From JBOHCT01 sp050699055 (GTDB taxonomy: Bacteria > Actinomycetota > Actinomycetes > Streptosporangiales > JBOHCT01): DNA of 17,604 nucleotides. The notes beneath the pieces were generated by a model that had not been told where the DNA came from, searched no databases, and saw only the letters and a list, made by a program, of their open reading frames with translations. The stretch spans positions 1-17,604 of the forward strand of contig JBOHCT010000080.1 in the NCBI GenBank assembly GCA_050699055.1, written 5' to 3'. The position numbers were made by a program, and so were the translations under genes. How positions within the stretch are numbered: position 1 is the stretch's first letter; the number at the start of each line of letters is the position of its first letter. This document shows, in pieces, positions 1 to 6,779 of the stretch.

Positions 1-162
1 GCTCTGGCCAGCCAGCACGACCTCACCGGCCGGGCTGCGCGCCGCCATCTGACAGACAGCAAGACTCAGACCCAAAGGCAGCAGGACCGAGAAAGATCAT
101 CTCCAACAATCCTGTCCCACACCCATCTTGTACCAGAACTGTCCGACATTGCGAGTAGCGTC
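1..162. other. Leading non-coding stretch, no gene seen
   Basis: This stretch is clearly less GC-rich than the rest of the window. The reading frame of the downstream glycosylase happens to stay open across it, but the codons it would use (caa, aga, tca, aca, att) are unlike the strongly GC-ending codons of every real gene here, and the peptide resembles no domain I recognise. I read it as intergenic and probably the promoter region of the glycosylase gene. No clear -10/-35 pair, terminator or repeat stands out. Confidence 0.5.
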
Positions 163-1086
163 GTGAGCACCATGGTGACCGTCTCTCTCACCCCGCGGGG
201 CCCGTTCTCGCTGGCCGCGAGCACGCGCTTCCTCGAGGGGTTCGCGCCTGCCGATCACCCGGGTCGGCTCACCGCCGATGATCCGCTGCCCTTGGCCTTC
301 CCGGTTGCCGGGGATTGGCGGACCGTCGGCGCGGCGGTGCGTCAGGAGCCCGACGGCACTGTGGTCGCCGAGGTCACCGGCGGCGCCGACCTCGCGGCCG
401 TACGCGCGCAGCTCGCCCGCGTCCTCTCCCTTGACGTCGACGGCGGCGGGTTCCGCGGGGTCGCGAACGCGGACCCTGTTGTCGGCTCCCTCGTTCAGCG
501 CTACCCGGGGCTGCGGCCTGTCTGCTTCTACTCGCCGTATGAGGCGGCGGCGTGGGCGGTGATCGGGCATCGCGTCAGGATCGTGCAGGCGGCCCGGATC
601 AAGTCGCGGATCGCCGAGCGCTACGGCGACCGCGTCACCGTCGCGGGGGTGTCCATGTCGGCGTTCCCGGCGCCCGACGCGCTCCGCGCCGCCGACCCCA
701 TCCCTGCCCTCCCCGCGGTCAAGGTCACGCGCCTGCACCGCATCGCTGAGGCCGCGCTCGCGGGTGACCTCGACGGCGACCGGCTGCGTAGCCTGCCCGT
801 CGAGGAGGCTCTGGAACACCTGCGGCTGCTGCCGGGCATCGGCCCGTTCTCCGCGGAGCTGATCCTGATCCGTGGCGCCGGCCATCCTGACGTCTTTCCT
901 CAGCATGAGCGCCGGCTGCACGCCTCGATGGCGGAGGCGTACCGCCTCGATCGCCCCGCCTTGGCTCGGCTCGCCGAGATCGCAGCGGGGTGGGTGCCGT
1001 ACCGCAGCTGGGTGGCGCTGCTTTTCCGTACCCACCGCGAGGAGACGACGGGGGAGATCGCGCGCGGGCGCCCGGCAAGGCAGTGA
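163..1086 (+). CDS. AlkA-like DNA-3-methyladenine glycosylase (HhH-GPD family)
   Basis: This 307-residue protein is a base-excision repair glycosylase expected to remove alkylated bases from DNA. The N-terminal ~110 residues match an AlkA N-domain. The HhH-GPD core begins around residue 124 (SPYEAAAWAVIGH). The helix-hairpin-helix is LLPGIGPFSAELILIRG at residues 222-238, followed by the catalytic-loop segment DVFPQHERRL and a terminal WVPYRSWVALLFR helix. Aligned by eye to E. coli AlkA, the residue at the catalytic Asp238 position is Glu249, and the usual GQ at the core start is GH. The start is uncertain: GTG at 163, ATG at 172 or GTG at 175 are all possible and none has a strong ribosome-binding site. 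It converges with the exporter gene, 17 nt separating the two stops. The family call is firm; activity is not proven given the Asp-to-Glu change. Confidence 0.88.
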   Translation: MSTMVTVSLTPRGPFSLAASTRFLEGFAPADHPGRLTADDPLPLAFPVAGDWRTVGAAVRQEPDGTVVAEVTGGADLAAVRAQLARVLSLDVDGGGFRGVANADPVVGSLVQRYPGLRPVCFYSPYEAAAWAVIGHRVRIVQAARIKSRIAERYGDRVTVAGVSMSAFPAPDALRAADPIPALPAVKVTRLHRIAEAALAGDLDGDRLRSLPVEEALEHLRLLPGIGPFSAELILIRGAGHPDVFPQHERRLHASMAEAYRLDRPALARLAEIAAGWVPYRSWVALLFRTHREETTGEIARGRPARQ

Positions 1087-1103
1087 GAGGTTCCCCGCCG
1101 TCG

Positions 1104-1820
1104 TCACGCGCGGGTGCGGTGGAGGCCGACGCCGGCCACCACGAGACCGATGCCGGCCGCCTCCGCGGGGGTCGGCAGTTGCGCGAGCACCACGACGCCG
1201 ATCACGGTCGCGGTCGCGGGGAGGAGCGCGAGCAGCAGCGCGAAGGTCGACCGGGGCAGCCGGGCCATCGCGAGCTGGTCGCACGCGGACGGGATGACCG
1301 AGGAGCAGACTCCGACGCCGACGCCCGCCGCGAACAGGATGGGGGCGGTGAACGCGATCGCTGCCTGGTCAATCCCGATCGGCGTGACGGCGACGGTCGC
1401 GACGAGCATGGCGGCGCCGAGTCGATCGATCCCGGCCGCGCCTCCCTGTGCTGCCGCGCGGTGCCCGAGGACGACGTACAGCATGAACAGAGCGCAGTTG
1501 GCGAACGCGAACACGAAACCGACCGGCGCACCGGCCAGCCGCACGTCCACCAGCAGGGAGACACCGCCGACCGCCAGGGCGAGCGCACCCAGGTTGCGGC
1601 CGGTGCGCACCCCGGCGGCGGCCAGCAGGATCGGGCCGAGGAACTCGATCGCCCCGACCGTGCCGAGCGGCAGCCGGGCGAGGGCGACGTAGAAGCAGGT
1701 GTTCATGATCCCCAGGGCCGATCCCGGTCCGACGAGCGAGCGCCGTTCGGGTCGCCCGGCGTGGGCGATCACCCGCCAGGGCCGGCGCCACAGCGCGAAC
1801 ACGCCGGCGGCGCTCGCCAC
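1104..1820 (-). CDS. EamA/RhtA-type transporter, apparently N-terminally truncated
   Basis: The 238-residue product matches RhtA-like amino-acid or metabolite exporters of the EamA superfamily. Visible hallmarks are LPLGTVGAIEFLGPILLA and, in the second half, SSVIPSACDQLAMARLPRSTFALLLALLPA, which parallels the LPYSLEMIALTRLP region of E. coli RhtA. Family members are usually about 290-300 residues with ten membrane helices. Here homology begins immediately at RQAVASAAGVFALWRRPW, so roughly the first 40-50 residues and first helix are absent. The frame is open upstream, but those codons lie in the spacer and the 3' end of the lipoprotein gene and look nothing like a membrane helix. The start given is the GTG at 1820, without a convincing ribosome-binding site. 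It could be a decaying pseudogene or a shortened functional protein. It lies 31 nt after the lipoprotein stop. Confidence 0.75.
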   Translation of the reverse strand: MASAAGVFALWRRPWRVIAHAGRPERRSLVGPGSALGIMNTCFYVALARLPLGTVGAIEFLGPILLAAAGVRTGRNLGALALAVGGVSLLVDVRLAGAPVGFVFAFANCALFMLYVVLGHRAAAQGGAAGIDRLGAAMLVATVAVTPIGIDQAAIAFTAPILFAAGVGVGVCSSVIPSACDQLAMARLPRSTFALLLALLPATATVIGVVVLAQLPTPAEAAGIGLVVAGVGLHRTRA

Positions 1821-1851
1821 AGCCTGACGATCGCGGCCGGTCGGTTTCCGG

Positions 1852-2361
1852 TCAGTCCTCGGCTGCCTCGCCGCTCGGCGTGACGAGGTACCACTCGGCG
1901 CCGAACTGGTCGATGTCCTGGCCTCTGAAGTCGCCCGGCGCGTTGTCGGGTGCGTAGTAGTAGAGCGGATGCCCCTGATAGGTGACCTGAGTCGTGCCGT
2001 CCCTGCGTTCGGTGGTCCCGAGGAAAGACCCCTTCGCGCCGTCGGTCACCTTCGGGGCGCCGTCGGTCGTCAGGGGCGGCCAGAGCTGCGCGCACGTCTT
2101 GTAACAGGTCGACGAGCTGCCCTTGTCGGCCTCGAACAGGTAGAGCGAGAGGCCCTGGGCGTCGACGAGGACCTTCCCGTACTTCGAGTTCGCGACCCCG
2201 ACGGTGGCGGCCCCCGTCTGGCGCGTCACCGGCTGGGTCGTCGCGGATGAGCCGCCGCCGGCGGAGGGACCGGCGCCGGACTGGCCGCCTCCGCCGCCGC
2301 ACGCGACGGCGGTAAGTGCAATCGTTATCGATCCGGCGGCGAGAACGGCCGGTCGTCTCAT
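1852..2361 (-). CDS. Secreted lipoprotein with Lipoprotein_15 / COG4315 repeats
   Basis: This 169-residue lipoprotein has a signal peptide (MRRPAVLAAGSITIALTAVAC) ending in a lipobox-like VAC with Cys21 as the lipid-anchored residue. A Gly/Ser-rich linker to about residue 50 follows. The rest carries two copies of the secreted repeat of unknown function (PF03640): one around YGKVLVDAQGLSLYLFEAD, and one around VTYQGHPLYYYAPDNAPGD, with the conserved CYKTCAQLWPP segment between. Proteins of this family sit on the outer face of the membrane; their function is not established. The ATG start has a strong ribosome-binding site (AGGAGGAGAA, about 8 nt upstream). The gene lies 30 nt after the membrane-protein gene on the same strand, so the two are probably co-transcribed. 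Confidence 0.88.
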   Translation of the reverse strand: MRRPAVLAAGSITIALTAVACGGGGGQSGAGPSAGGGSSATTQPVTRQTGAATVGVANSKYGKVLVDAQGLSLYLFEADKGSSSTCYKTCAQLWPPLTTDGAPKVTDGAKGSFLGTTERRDGTTQVTYQGHPLYYYAPDNAPGDFRGQDIDQFGAEWYLVTPSGEAAED

Positions 2362-2391
2362 CGAGAAGTTCTCCTCCTATGGGTAGAGCGG

Positions 2392-2943
2392 TCAGTTTGG
2401 CTGCTCGCGCCGCGTGGCGGCCTGCCGGGTGCGCGAGAGGACGCATCGGGTCAGCGCCCAGCCCAGCACTATCAGGGTGAACGCTTCCGCGACTCCCGCG
2501 ATCTCCTGCGGTCCGCCGCGGAGGCTGTCCTGGAAACCGAAGAGGCCACGGGTCGCGCTGAGCAGAAACGCCGCCAGGGTCAGGGCGACAAACCCGCACC
2601 CCGCGACGTCCGCCAGTGGTTCGATCCACCATCTTCCCAGCGTCACCGAGAGGCCGCGCGCCGAAACCACGGTGACGGCGAGAACGAGCGCCGAACACGC
2701 GTTGAGCAGGAACAGCGGGCCGATGACCGGCAGCGCGGAGTAGACGCCCAGCCAGAGCTGGAAGTGGACGACTCCGGAGACGAGGATCAGCCCCGCGCCG
2801 CTGACCCGCAGCCCCAGACCGATCCGGTCGCGCCTCCCTGTCGTAGGCGGCGGATGGCCGGACCCGTTCTCGCGTACAGGGATGGTCGTGGCGGTCGGTG
2901 TGGCGGGGGGCCTGCCGAGACGGCCGGGCTGTTCTCGTCGCAT
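2392..2943 (-). CDS. Four-helix integral membrane protein of unknown function
   Basis: I do not recognise a named family. From the ATG at 2943, which has GAGGAGA just upstream, the product is 183 residues. About 45 N-terminal residues are polar, Pro/Thr/Arg-rich and probably cytoplasmic. Four hydrophobic segments follow: LGLRVSGAGLILVSGVVHFQ, IGPLFLLNACSALVLAVTVV, ADVAGCGFVALTLAAFLLSA and VAEAFTLIVLGWALTRCVL. A short basic tail (RTRQAATRREQPN) ends it. An upstream in-frame start at 3027 exists but lacks a good ribosome-binding site and would add 28 charged residues. It precedes the COG4315 lipoprotein gene by 30 nt, which suggests a membrane/cell-surface pair, but no function follows from this. 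Confidence 0.72.
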   Translation of the reverse strand: MRREQPGRLGRPPATPTATTIPVRENGSGHPPPTTGRRDRIGLGLRVSGAGLILVSGVVHFQLWLGVYSALPVIGPLFLLNACSALVLAVTVVSARGLSVTLGRWWIEPLADVAGCGFVALTLAAFLLSATRGLFGFQDSLRGGPQEIAGVAEAFTLIVLGWALTRCVLSRTRQAATRREQPN

Positions 2944-3085
2944 GGTGTCTCCTCGCGGCGGGCTACAGTCCCGCTCATGGGTACGGCCGACGTCCCGGTC
3001 TACGGACGGCGGCGCATCGCGGTTCACGGGCCCGGCGGCGCATGCTGTGGCCGAGCCGACAGTGGCCGAGGCGCCCGCGGGCGGG
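2944..3085. other. Intergenic region upstream of the membrane-protein/lipoprotein pair
   Basis: These 142 bases separate the stop of the PIN toxin gene from the membrane-protein start on the same strand. They hold the ribosome-binding site GAGGAGA and probably the promoter of the membrane-protein/lipoprotein pair. I see no clear hairpin terminator and no convincing -10/-35 boxes. Confidence 0.4.
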
Positions 3086-3520
3086 TCAGGCAGCCTCGGC
3101 GGGCAGTAGGTGGACCCCGTCTTCTGGGGTCAGCGCTCCGCGTTGCCGTACGTCGAACGACAGCAAGCCGGTGGAGTTCACCTCTGCGAGTCGCACTGCC
3201 ACGGCCAGGTAGATCGCGTCCATCCCCCGGACTGTGCGAGTTGCGGCGAGCCCGCGGGCCCGGTCGGCCAATGTCTGGTCGAAGGCCAGCATGTCGATGT
3301 CTTCGATGAGCGACGCCCACGACTGCTGGGCCAACCGAGCGGCTGGCTCGGTGATACGGCCGTCCCGAGACGCGGCGCGGATGGCGGCCGCGACCTCGGC
3401 CGCGACGACGCTGGGCGCCGTCATCGTCAACCGTTCGTCCCACAGCCGACGTACCTGGTCGCTGCGGTTCTCATCGAGCACGAGCTTGACCGCCGCGCTC
3501 GCGTCCAAGACGACGATCAC
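3086..3520 (-). CDS. vapC: VapC-like PIN-domain ribonuclease toxin
   Basis: This 144-residue PIN-domain protein has the usual VapC length. The acidic active-site residues are visible: Asp6 in the opening VVLDASAAVKL motif, Glu42 in VVAAEVAAAI, Asp101 in GMDAIYLAVA, and Asp123 in LLSFDVRQR. VapC toxins are metal-dependent RNases that cut structured RNAs such as tRNA or rRNA; the target here cannot be predicted. The GTG start overlaps the antitoxin stop codon by 4 nt (GTGA), which signals translational coupling. The order is antitoxin then toxin, the standard arrangement. All four acidic positions are intact, so it is probably functional. The exact VapC subfamily is not determinable by eye. Confidence 0.9.
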   Translation of the reverse strand: MIVVLDASAAVKLVLDENRSDQVRRLWDERLTMTAPSVVAAEVAAAIRAASRDGRITEPAARLAQQSWASLIEDIDMLAFDQTLADRARGLAATRTVRGMDAIYLAVAVRLAEVNSTGLLSFDVRQRGALTPEDGVHLLPAEAA

Positions 3521-3783
3521 CGGTCGCGGTCGGCCGATATCGTGGGCGCGGAGTCGCCCTCCGCTCTCGCCGACGCGATGTCGGCAGACGGGCGGCGTCC
3601 GCGGGAGCGGCGCAGCAGACCTTCACGCTCGAGACGGGTCAGCAGCGCCTCCGCCTTAGCCGAGGTCACCCGCACCGTGGGCTCGTCGTTGTCGGTGACG
3701 AGGATCTCTTCGCCCCTGCCCGCGCGCTCGTGCCAGCGACGCAGGTTCGCGCGATACTCGCTCGCAGACACCGTCGTAGCCAT
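3517..3783 (-). CDS. Phd/YefM-like antitoxin
   Basis: This 88-residue protein is the antitoxin partner of the downstream PIN toxin. Its N-terminal ~50 residues (TVSASEYRANLRRWHERAGRGEEILVTDNDEPTVRVTS) fit the Phd/YefM DNA-binding fold. The Arg/Ala/Asp-rich C-terminal half should be the flexible toxin-binding tail. Family knowledge says such proteins dimerise, bind a palindrome in their own promoter and neutralise the toxin by direct contact. The ATG start at 3783 has GGAGGCGGGAC immediately upstream. It overlaps the toxin gene by 4 nt. A palindromic operator candidate lies 21-40 bases before the start. Confidence 0.87.
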   Translation of the reverse strand: MATTVSASEYRANLRRWHERAGRGEEILVTDNDEPTVRVTSAKAEALLTRLEREGLLRRSRGRRPSADIASARAEGDSAPTISADRDR

Positions 3784-3804
3784 GTCCCGCCTCCATGAAC
3801 GCGT

Positions 3805-3823
3805 TGTACTTCGTGATAGTACA
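3805..3823 (-). promoter_or_regulatory. Candidate operator of the toxin-antitoxin operon
   Basis: TGTACT and AGTACA form a perfect 6-bp inverted repeat separated by 7 nt, about 20 bases upstream of the antitoxin start. Read on the minus strand, the same stretch contains TACTAT, a plausible -10 box, so a repressor bound here would cover the promoter. Phd/YefM antitoxin-toxin complexes are known to autoregulate through such palindromes. Assignment rests on position and symmetry only. Confidence 0.5.
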
Positions 3824-3861
3824 CGACGTACGCCAGGCCAGGTGGCGAGCGCTCGAGCGCG

Positions 3862-4518
3862 TCACGGGTCGCGGACGTCGATGCCCAACTGCGCGGCGAG
3901 GGCGGGCGCCAGCGCCGCCAGCTCGGCAGAGTCGATGATCGCTCCGCCCAGCGACTCGTACCCGCGGGCGATATCGATGTCGCAGCCGCGCAGGTCGACG
4001 TCGCGCAGCGTCACCTTGGTCAGCTCGGCGCCGACGAGCCGGCTGCCGGGGAACGACACCCGGGTGAGCGTGGCGCCGCCGAAATCAGGCTCGCGCAGCA
4101 CGCAGTCCGCGAAGCACACGTCCGTCAGGCGTGCGGCCCGGAAGTTGACGTAGTCGATCTTGCCGCCGCGGAATGTCACGCGCCGCAGCTCCGACGCGTG
4201 CACCTGGGCGCCGGCGAGCAGCGTGTTCTCCACGGCGACATCGAGCCAGGAGGTCTCCGCGAGGTCGACACCGACGGCTCTGGCGTCCCGGACCAACAGG
4301 TCGCGAAGCGACGTCTTCCGCAGGTCCGTGTCGCTCAGCGTGCACCGCACCATCGTGCAGTCGAGGAAGCGCGCGCCCGACGCGCGCTCGCCGGACAGGT
4401 CGAGGTCGGTGAACGCGAGCGTGTCGTAGTCGCCCTCCGGCTCGAGCCCGTCGCCGTCGTACGGTGTGGGCTCAGGGCGCACCCGCGAGGCGGCGGGCTG
4501 GCGTCTCGAACGCGGCAT
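3862..4518 (-). CDS. Pentapeptide-repeat protein
   Basis: From the ATG at 4518 the product is 218 residues. After ~35 polar residues it consists of tandem A(D/N)LXX-like five-residue units: FTDLDLSGERASGARFLDCTMVRCTLSDTDLRKTSL, followed by degenerate units such as VNFRAARLTDVCFADCVLREPDF and AELTKVTLRDVDLRGCDIDI. The C-terminus (ESLGGAIIDSAELAALAPALAAQLGID) resembles the capping helix of this family. Such proteins fold as a right-handed quadrilateral beta-helix. Some protect DNA gyrase; most have no known role, and nothing here points to gyrase. The start at 4518 is preceded by GAGGGGAG; an upstream GTG at 4575 is less likely. It is divergent from the serine hydrolase gene, with 92 nt between the starts. 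Confidence 0.85.
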   Translation of the reverse strand: MPRSRRQPAASRVRPEPTPYDGDGLEPEGDYDTLAFTDLDLSGERASGARFLDCTMVRCTLSDTDLRKTSLRDLLVRDARAVGVDLAETSWLDVAVENTLLAGAQVHASELRRVTFRGGKIDYVNFRAARLTDVCFADCVLREPDFGGATLTRVSFPGSRLVGAELTKVTLRDVDLRGCDIDIARGYESLGGAIIDSAELAALAPALAAQLGIDVRDP

Positions 4519-4528
4519 CGCGGCGGCT

Positions 4529-4550
4529 CCCCTCGTCGGCCCCTCGTCGG
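4529..4550 (-). repeat. Tandem 11-bp duplication over the pentapeptide gene's ribosome-binding region
   Basis: The 11-bp unit CCCCTCGTCGG occurs twice back to back. On the minus strand each copy contains GACGAGGGG, so the Shine-Dalgarno-like purine tract ahead of the pentapeptide-repeat gene is present twice. The copy nearer the ATG at 4518 is the correctly spaced one. It lies in the divergent promoter region shared with the serine hydrolase gene. Confidence 0.55.
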
Positions 4551-4610
4551 CATTGCGGTGCCAGGTTACGGTCAAGAGGCGACAGTCCCGTGGAGAGTGG
4601 AGGGTGCGCC

Positions 4611-5846
4611 GTGGCCGAGCTGAAGATCGAGGTGGAGCCGCGCGAGGTTGGATTCGACCCGGACCGCCTCGCGCGCGTCGACCGGCACTTCGCGCCGTAC
4701 GTGGACGACGGGCGGCTACCGGGCTGGCTGATCATGGTCAGTCGCGGCGGCAAGGTCGCTCACCTCGGCATGTACGGCCAGCGGGACATGGAGGCCGGGC
4801 TGCCCGTCGAGTCCGACACGATCTTCCGGATCTACTCCATGACCAAGCCGATCACCTCGGTCGCGGCGATGATGCTGTATGAAGAGGGGGCCTTCGAGCT
4901 GGCCGACCCGGTCAGCCGCTTCATCCCGTCCTTCGCCGACATGCGCGTCTACCTGCGCGGCTCCTCCTACGCGCCGGCGACGGAACCTGTCACCGAGCCG
5001 GTACGCCTGTGGCACCTGCTCACGCACACCTCCGGCCTGACCTACGGCTTCCACTACGCGCACCCGGTCGACGGGATGTACCGGGAGGCGGGCTTCGAGA
5101 TCGGCGGGCCGCGAGGGATGGACCTGGCGGCCTGCTGCGACGCGTGGGCGAGGCTCCCGCTGCTCTTCCAGCCGGGTGCGGAGTGGAACTACGGCGTCTC
5201 CACCGACGTGCTCGGCCGGGTCATCGAGGTCATCTCGGGACAGCCGCTCGACGCGTTCCTCGACGAACGGATCTTCGGTCCGCTCGGCATGACCGACACG
5301 GCGTTCTTCGCGGATGACTCCCGCGTCGATCGGCTCGCCGCCCTGTACGCGGCCGAGACCCACACCGGCCGCGCCGCGCCGTACACCTCGCTTGGCAGGG
5401 GTGCCCTGCGCCGTCCCGAGTACCTGTCCGGCGGCGGGGGACTGGTGTCCACGGTGGCCGACTACCATCGGTTCACCCAGATGCTGCTGCGCGGCGGCGA
5501 GCTCGAAGGGGCACGCCTGCTCAGCCCGCGCACGGTCCGCTATATGTCGCGCAACCACCTGCCCGGGGGCGCGGACCTGGACGCATTCGGCCGGCCGCTG
5601 CACGCGGAGTCGACGTTCCAGGGCATGGGCTTCGGCCTGGGTTTCGCGGTCCTGGAGGACCCGGTCGCGAACAAGGTGCTGTCGAGCCCGGGGGAGCTGT
5701 CCTGGGGAGGGCTCGCGAGCACGGCATTCTGGATCGACCCCGCCGAGGAGGTCACGGCGGTCTTCCTCACCCAGCTCATCCCCTCCAGCACCCACCCGAT
5801 CCGCTCGCAGCTACGCCAACTCGTGTACCAGGCGTTGATCGACTAG
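4611..5846 (+). CDS. Serine hydrolase, class C beta-lactamase / EstB-like family
   Basis: The 411-residue product is a beta-lactamase-fold serine hydrolase, probably an esterase or amidase rather than a true lactamase. The catalytic SxxK is Ser76-Met-Thr-Lys79 in RIYSMTKPITS. The second motif is around Tyr194 in WNYGVSTDVLGRVIEV. HLLTHTSGLTYGF precedes it, as in this family, and the third motif region is SWGGLASTAFWIDP in place of KTG, as seen in EstB-type esterases. There is no signal peptide, so the enzyme is likely cytoplasmic; its substrate is unknown. The GTG start at 4611 is chosen because AGTGGAGGG lies 7 nt upstream; the frame is open further upstream, but that region contains the divergent promoter. 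It is convergent with the second acyltransferase gene. Confidence 0.9.
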   Translation: MAELKIEVEPREVGFDPDRLARVDRHFAPYVDDGRLPGWLIMVSRGGKVAHLGMYGQRDMEAGLPVESDTIFRIYSMTKPITSVAAMMLYEEGAFELADPVSRFIPSFADMRVYLRGSSYAPATEPVTEPVRLWHLLTHTSGLTYGFHYAHPVDGMYREAGFEIGGPRGMDLAACCDAWARLPLLFQPGAEWNYGVSTDVLGRVIEVISGQPLDAFLDERIFGPLGMTDTAFFADDSRVDRLAALYAAETHTGRAAPYTSLGRGALRRPEYLSGGGGLVSTVADYHRFTQMLLRGGELEGARLLSPRTVRYMSRNHLPGGADLDAFGRPLHAESTFQGMGFGLGFAVLEDPVANKVLSSPGELSWGGLASTAFWIDPAEEVTAVFLTQLIPSSTHPIRSQLRQLVYQALID

Positions 5847-5920
5847 ATCGGGACAGCCCCCTGCTCGAACGGGCCACCCCTCGGGCTTGACGATCAGCGT
5901 TAACGGGGCGTGTGACTGCC

Positions 5921-6664
5921 CTAGTCCTTCACCTGGGGAGGAGACCCTGGCAGGCTCCGGCCGGTCAGCTCGATGGCGTACGTCAGGTGGTCGACCAGGT
6001 GCGTACGGATCTCCTCGCTCGCCTTGGCGACGACCCGGCGGGGGAGGTACGGGCCCCACGGCTCCGGCGCCTCGATCGAGAACAACGGGCCGAACACCGC
6101 GTCGACGTGGTCGCGCAGCGGTGCGGGCTTCGACACGCTGCCCGCCGGGCGGCGGACACCGAAACAGACCAACGGCAGGATCGGAGCGCCCGAGCGCAAC
6201 GCGAGCCACGCGAGGCCGCCCTTGATCTCGGCGAAGTCGCCCTGGCCGCGCGTGCCCTCGGGATAGGTGCCGAGCAGGCGACCGTCGGCGAGCAGGCCGA
6301 GGGATGTCGCGAGCGCGCGGCGGTCGGCAACCGCCCGGAAGCGTTCGATCGGGACGTGGCCGGCCCAGCGCAAGATCGGCCCGACCGGGCCGACGAACAC
6401 CTCCCGCTTGGTCACCAGATGGACCGGCCGCGGGCACACTCCGTACAGCAGCGGTCCGTCGAGCACACCGGTGTGGTTGCCCGCGACGATCGCGGCGCCC
6501 TTCGCCGGGATGTGCTCCGCGCCGTACACGCTGATCGACCATCCGGCGTGGACAAGGCACCAGCACATTGGCCTGCCCATCGCAGAGTTGCGCGCGGACG
6601 GCAGGGTATAGCGCACACCGATCGGGGAGAGCCGCTCCTCCCCGCGGTCCCGTCGAGGCGTCAC
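5921..6664 (-). CDS. PlsC-type 1-acylglycerol-3-phosphate acyltransferase (second of two)
   Basis: This 247-residue protein is a lysophospholipid acyltransferase-like enzyme. The catalytic HX4D motif is His64-TGVL-Asp69 in GNHTGVLDGPL. The acceptor-binding motif is YPEGTRG at residues 134-140, and PILPLVCFGV follows at the expected distance. The family transfers acyl groups from acyl-ACP or acyl-CoA to lysophosphatidate-type acceptors at the inner membrane face. The start is uncertain: GTG at 6664 gives 247 residues, while GTG at 6616 would remove 16 charged residues and begin at VRYTLPSARN. Neither has a strong ribosome-binding site. It lies downstream of the other acyltransferase, separated by 115 nt containing the dispersed repeat, so it may be the last gene of the lipid cluster or separately expressed. 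Confidence 0.88.
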   Translation of the reverse strand: MTPRRDRGEERLSPIGVRYTLPSARNSAMGRPMCWCLVHAGWSISVYGAEHIPAKGAAIVAGNHTGVLDGPLLYGVCPRPVHLVTKREVFVGPVGPILRWAGHVPIERFRAVADRRALATSLGLLADGRLLGTYPEGTRGQGDFAEIKGGLAWLALRSGAPILPLVCFGVRRPAGSVSKPAPLRDHVDAVFGPLFSIEAPEPWGPYLPRRVVAKASEEIRTHLVDHLTYAIELTGRSLPGSPPQVKD

Positions 6665-6692
6665 CTCGCCCGCTCACCCCCGGGGTGCGAAG

Positions 6693-6773
6693 CGATCACG
6701 TTCCCTTTGCAAGTGACCGTGCCCGCGCCGGAAATGTCCGCATACAGCGCCGCGGGGAAGGGCAATGTGATCG
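6693..6773. repeat. Dispersed structured repeat, copy A
   Basis: This 81-nt element begins with CGATCACGTT and ends with AATGTGATCG, an inverted repeat with one G/T position. Pairing continues inward (CCCTT with AAGGG) after a 1-nt bulge. It aligns nearly end to end with the copy at 16951-17032: the same first 10 bases, the same TGACC at internal position 22-26, the same GAAA-GTCC core near position 39-47, and a similar AAGG-AA-GTGATCG end. It starts 6 nt after the stop of the upstream acyltransferase gene. I read it as a mobile or REP-like intergenic palindrome or a structured RNA/terminator. Confidence 0.75.
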
Positions 6774-6779
6774 ACAACG

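Noticed and set aside
1..162. In-frame open sequence running from the window edge into the glycosylase
   Set aside because: Codon use and composition do not match coding DNA of this genome, and no domain is visible.
97..1284. A 395-residue open frame on the minus strand opposite the glycosylase gene
   Set aside because: It is Arg/Pro/Gly-rich without domain character and lies antisense to a clear AlkA-like gene; a GC-bias shadow.
3849..3860. Perfect 12-bp palindrome GCGCTCGAGCGC after the pentapeptide-repeat stop
   Set aside because: It has no loop and no T-tract; self-complementary GC strings this short are expected by chance in such DNA.
5889..5902. CGATCAGCGTTAAC near the serine hydrolase/acyltransferase convergence, resembling an end of the dispersed repeat
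   Set aside because: It has an inserted base and no matching opposite end or internal blocks, so it is too weak to call a third copy.
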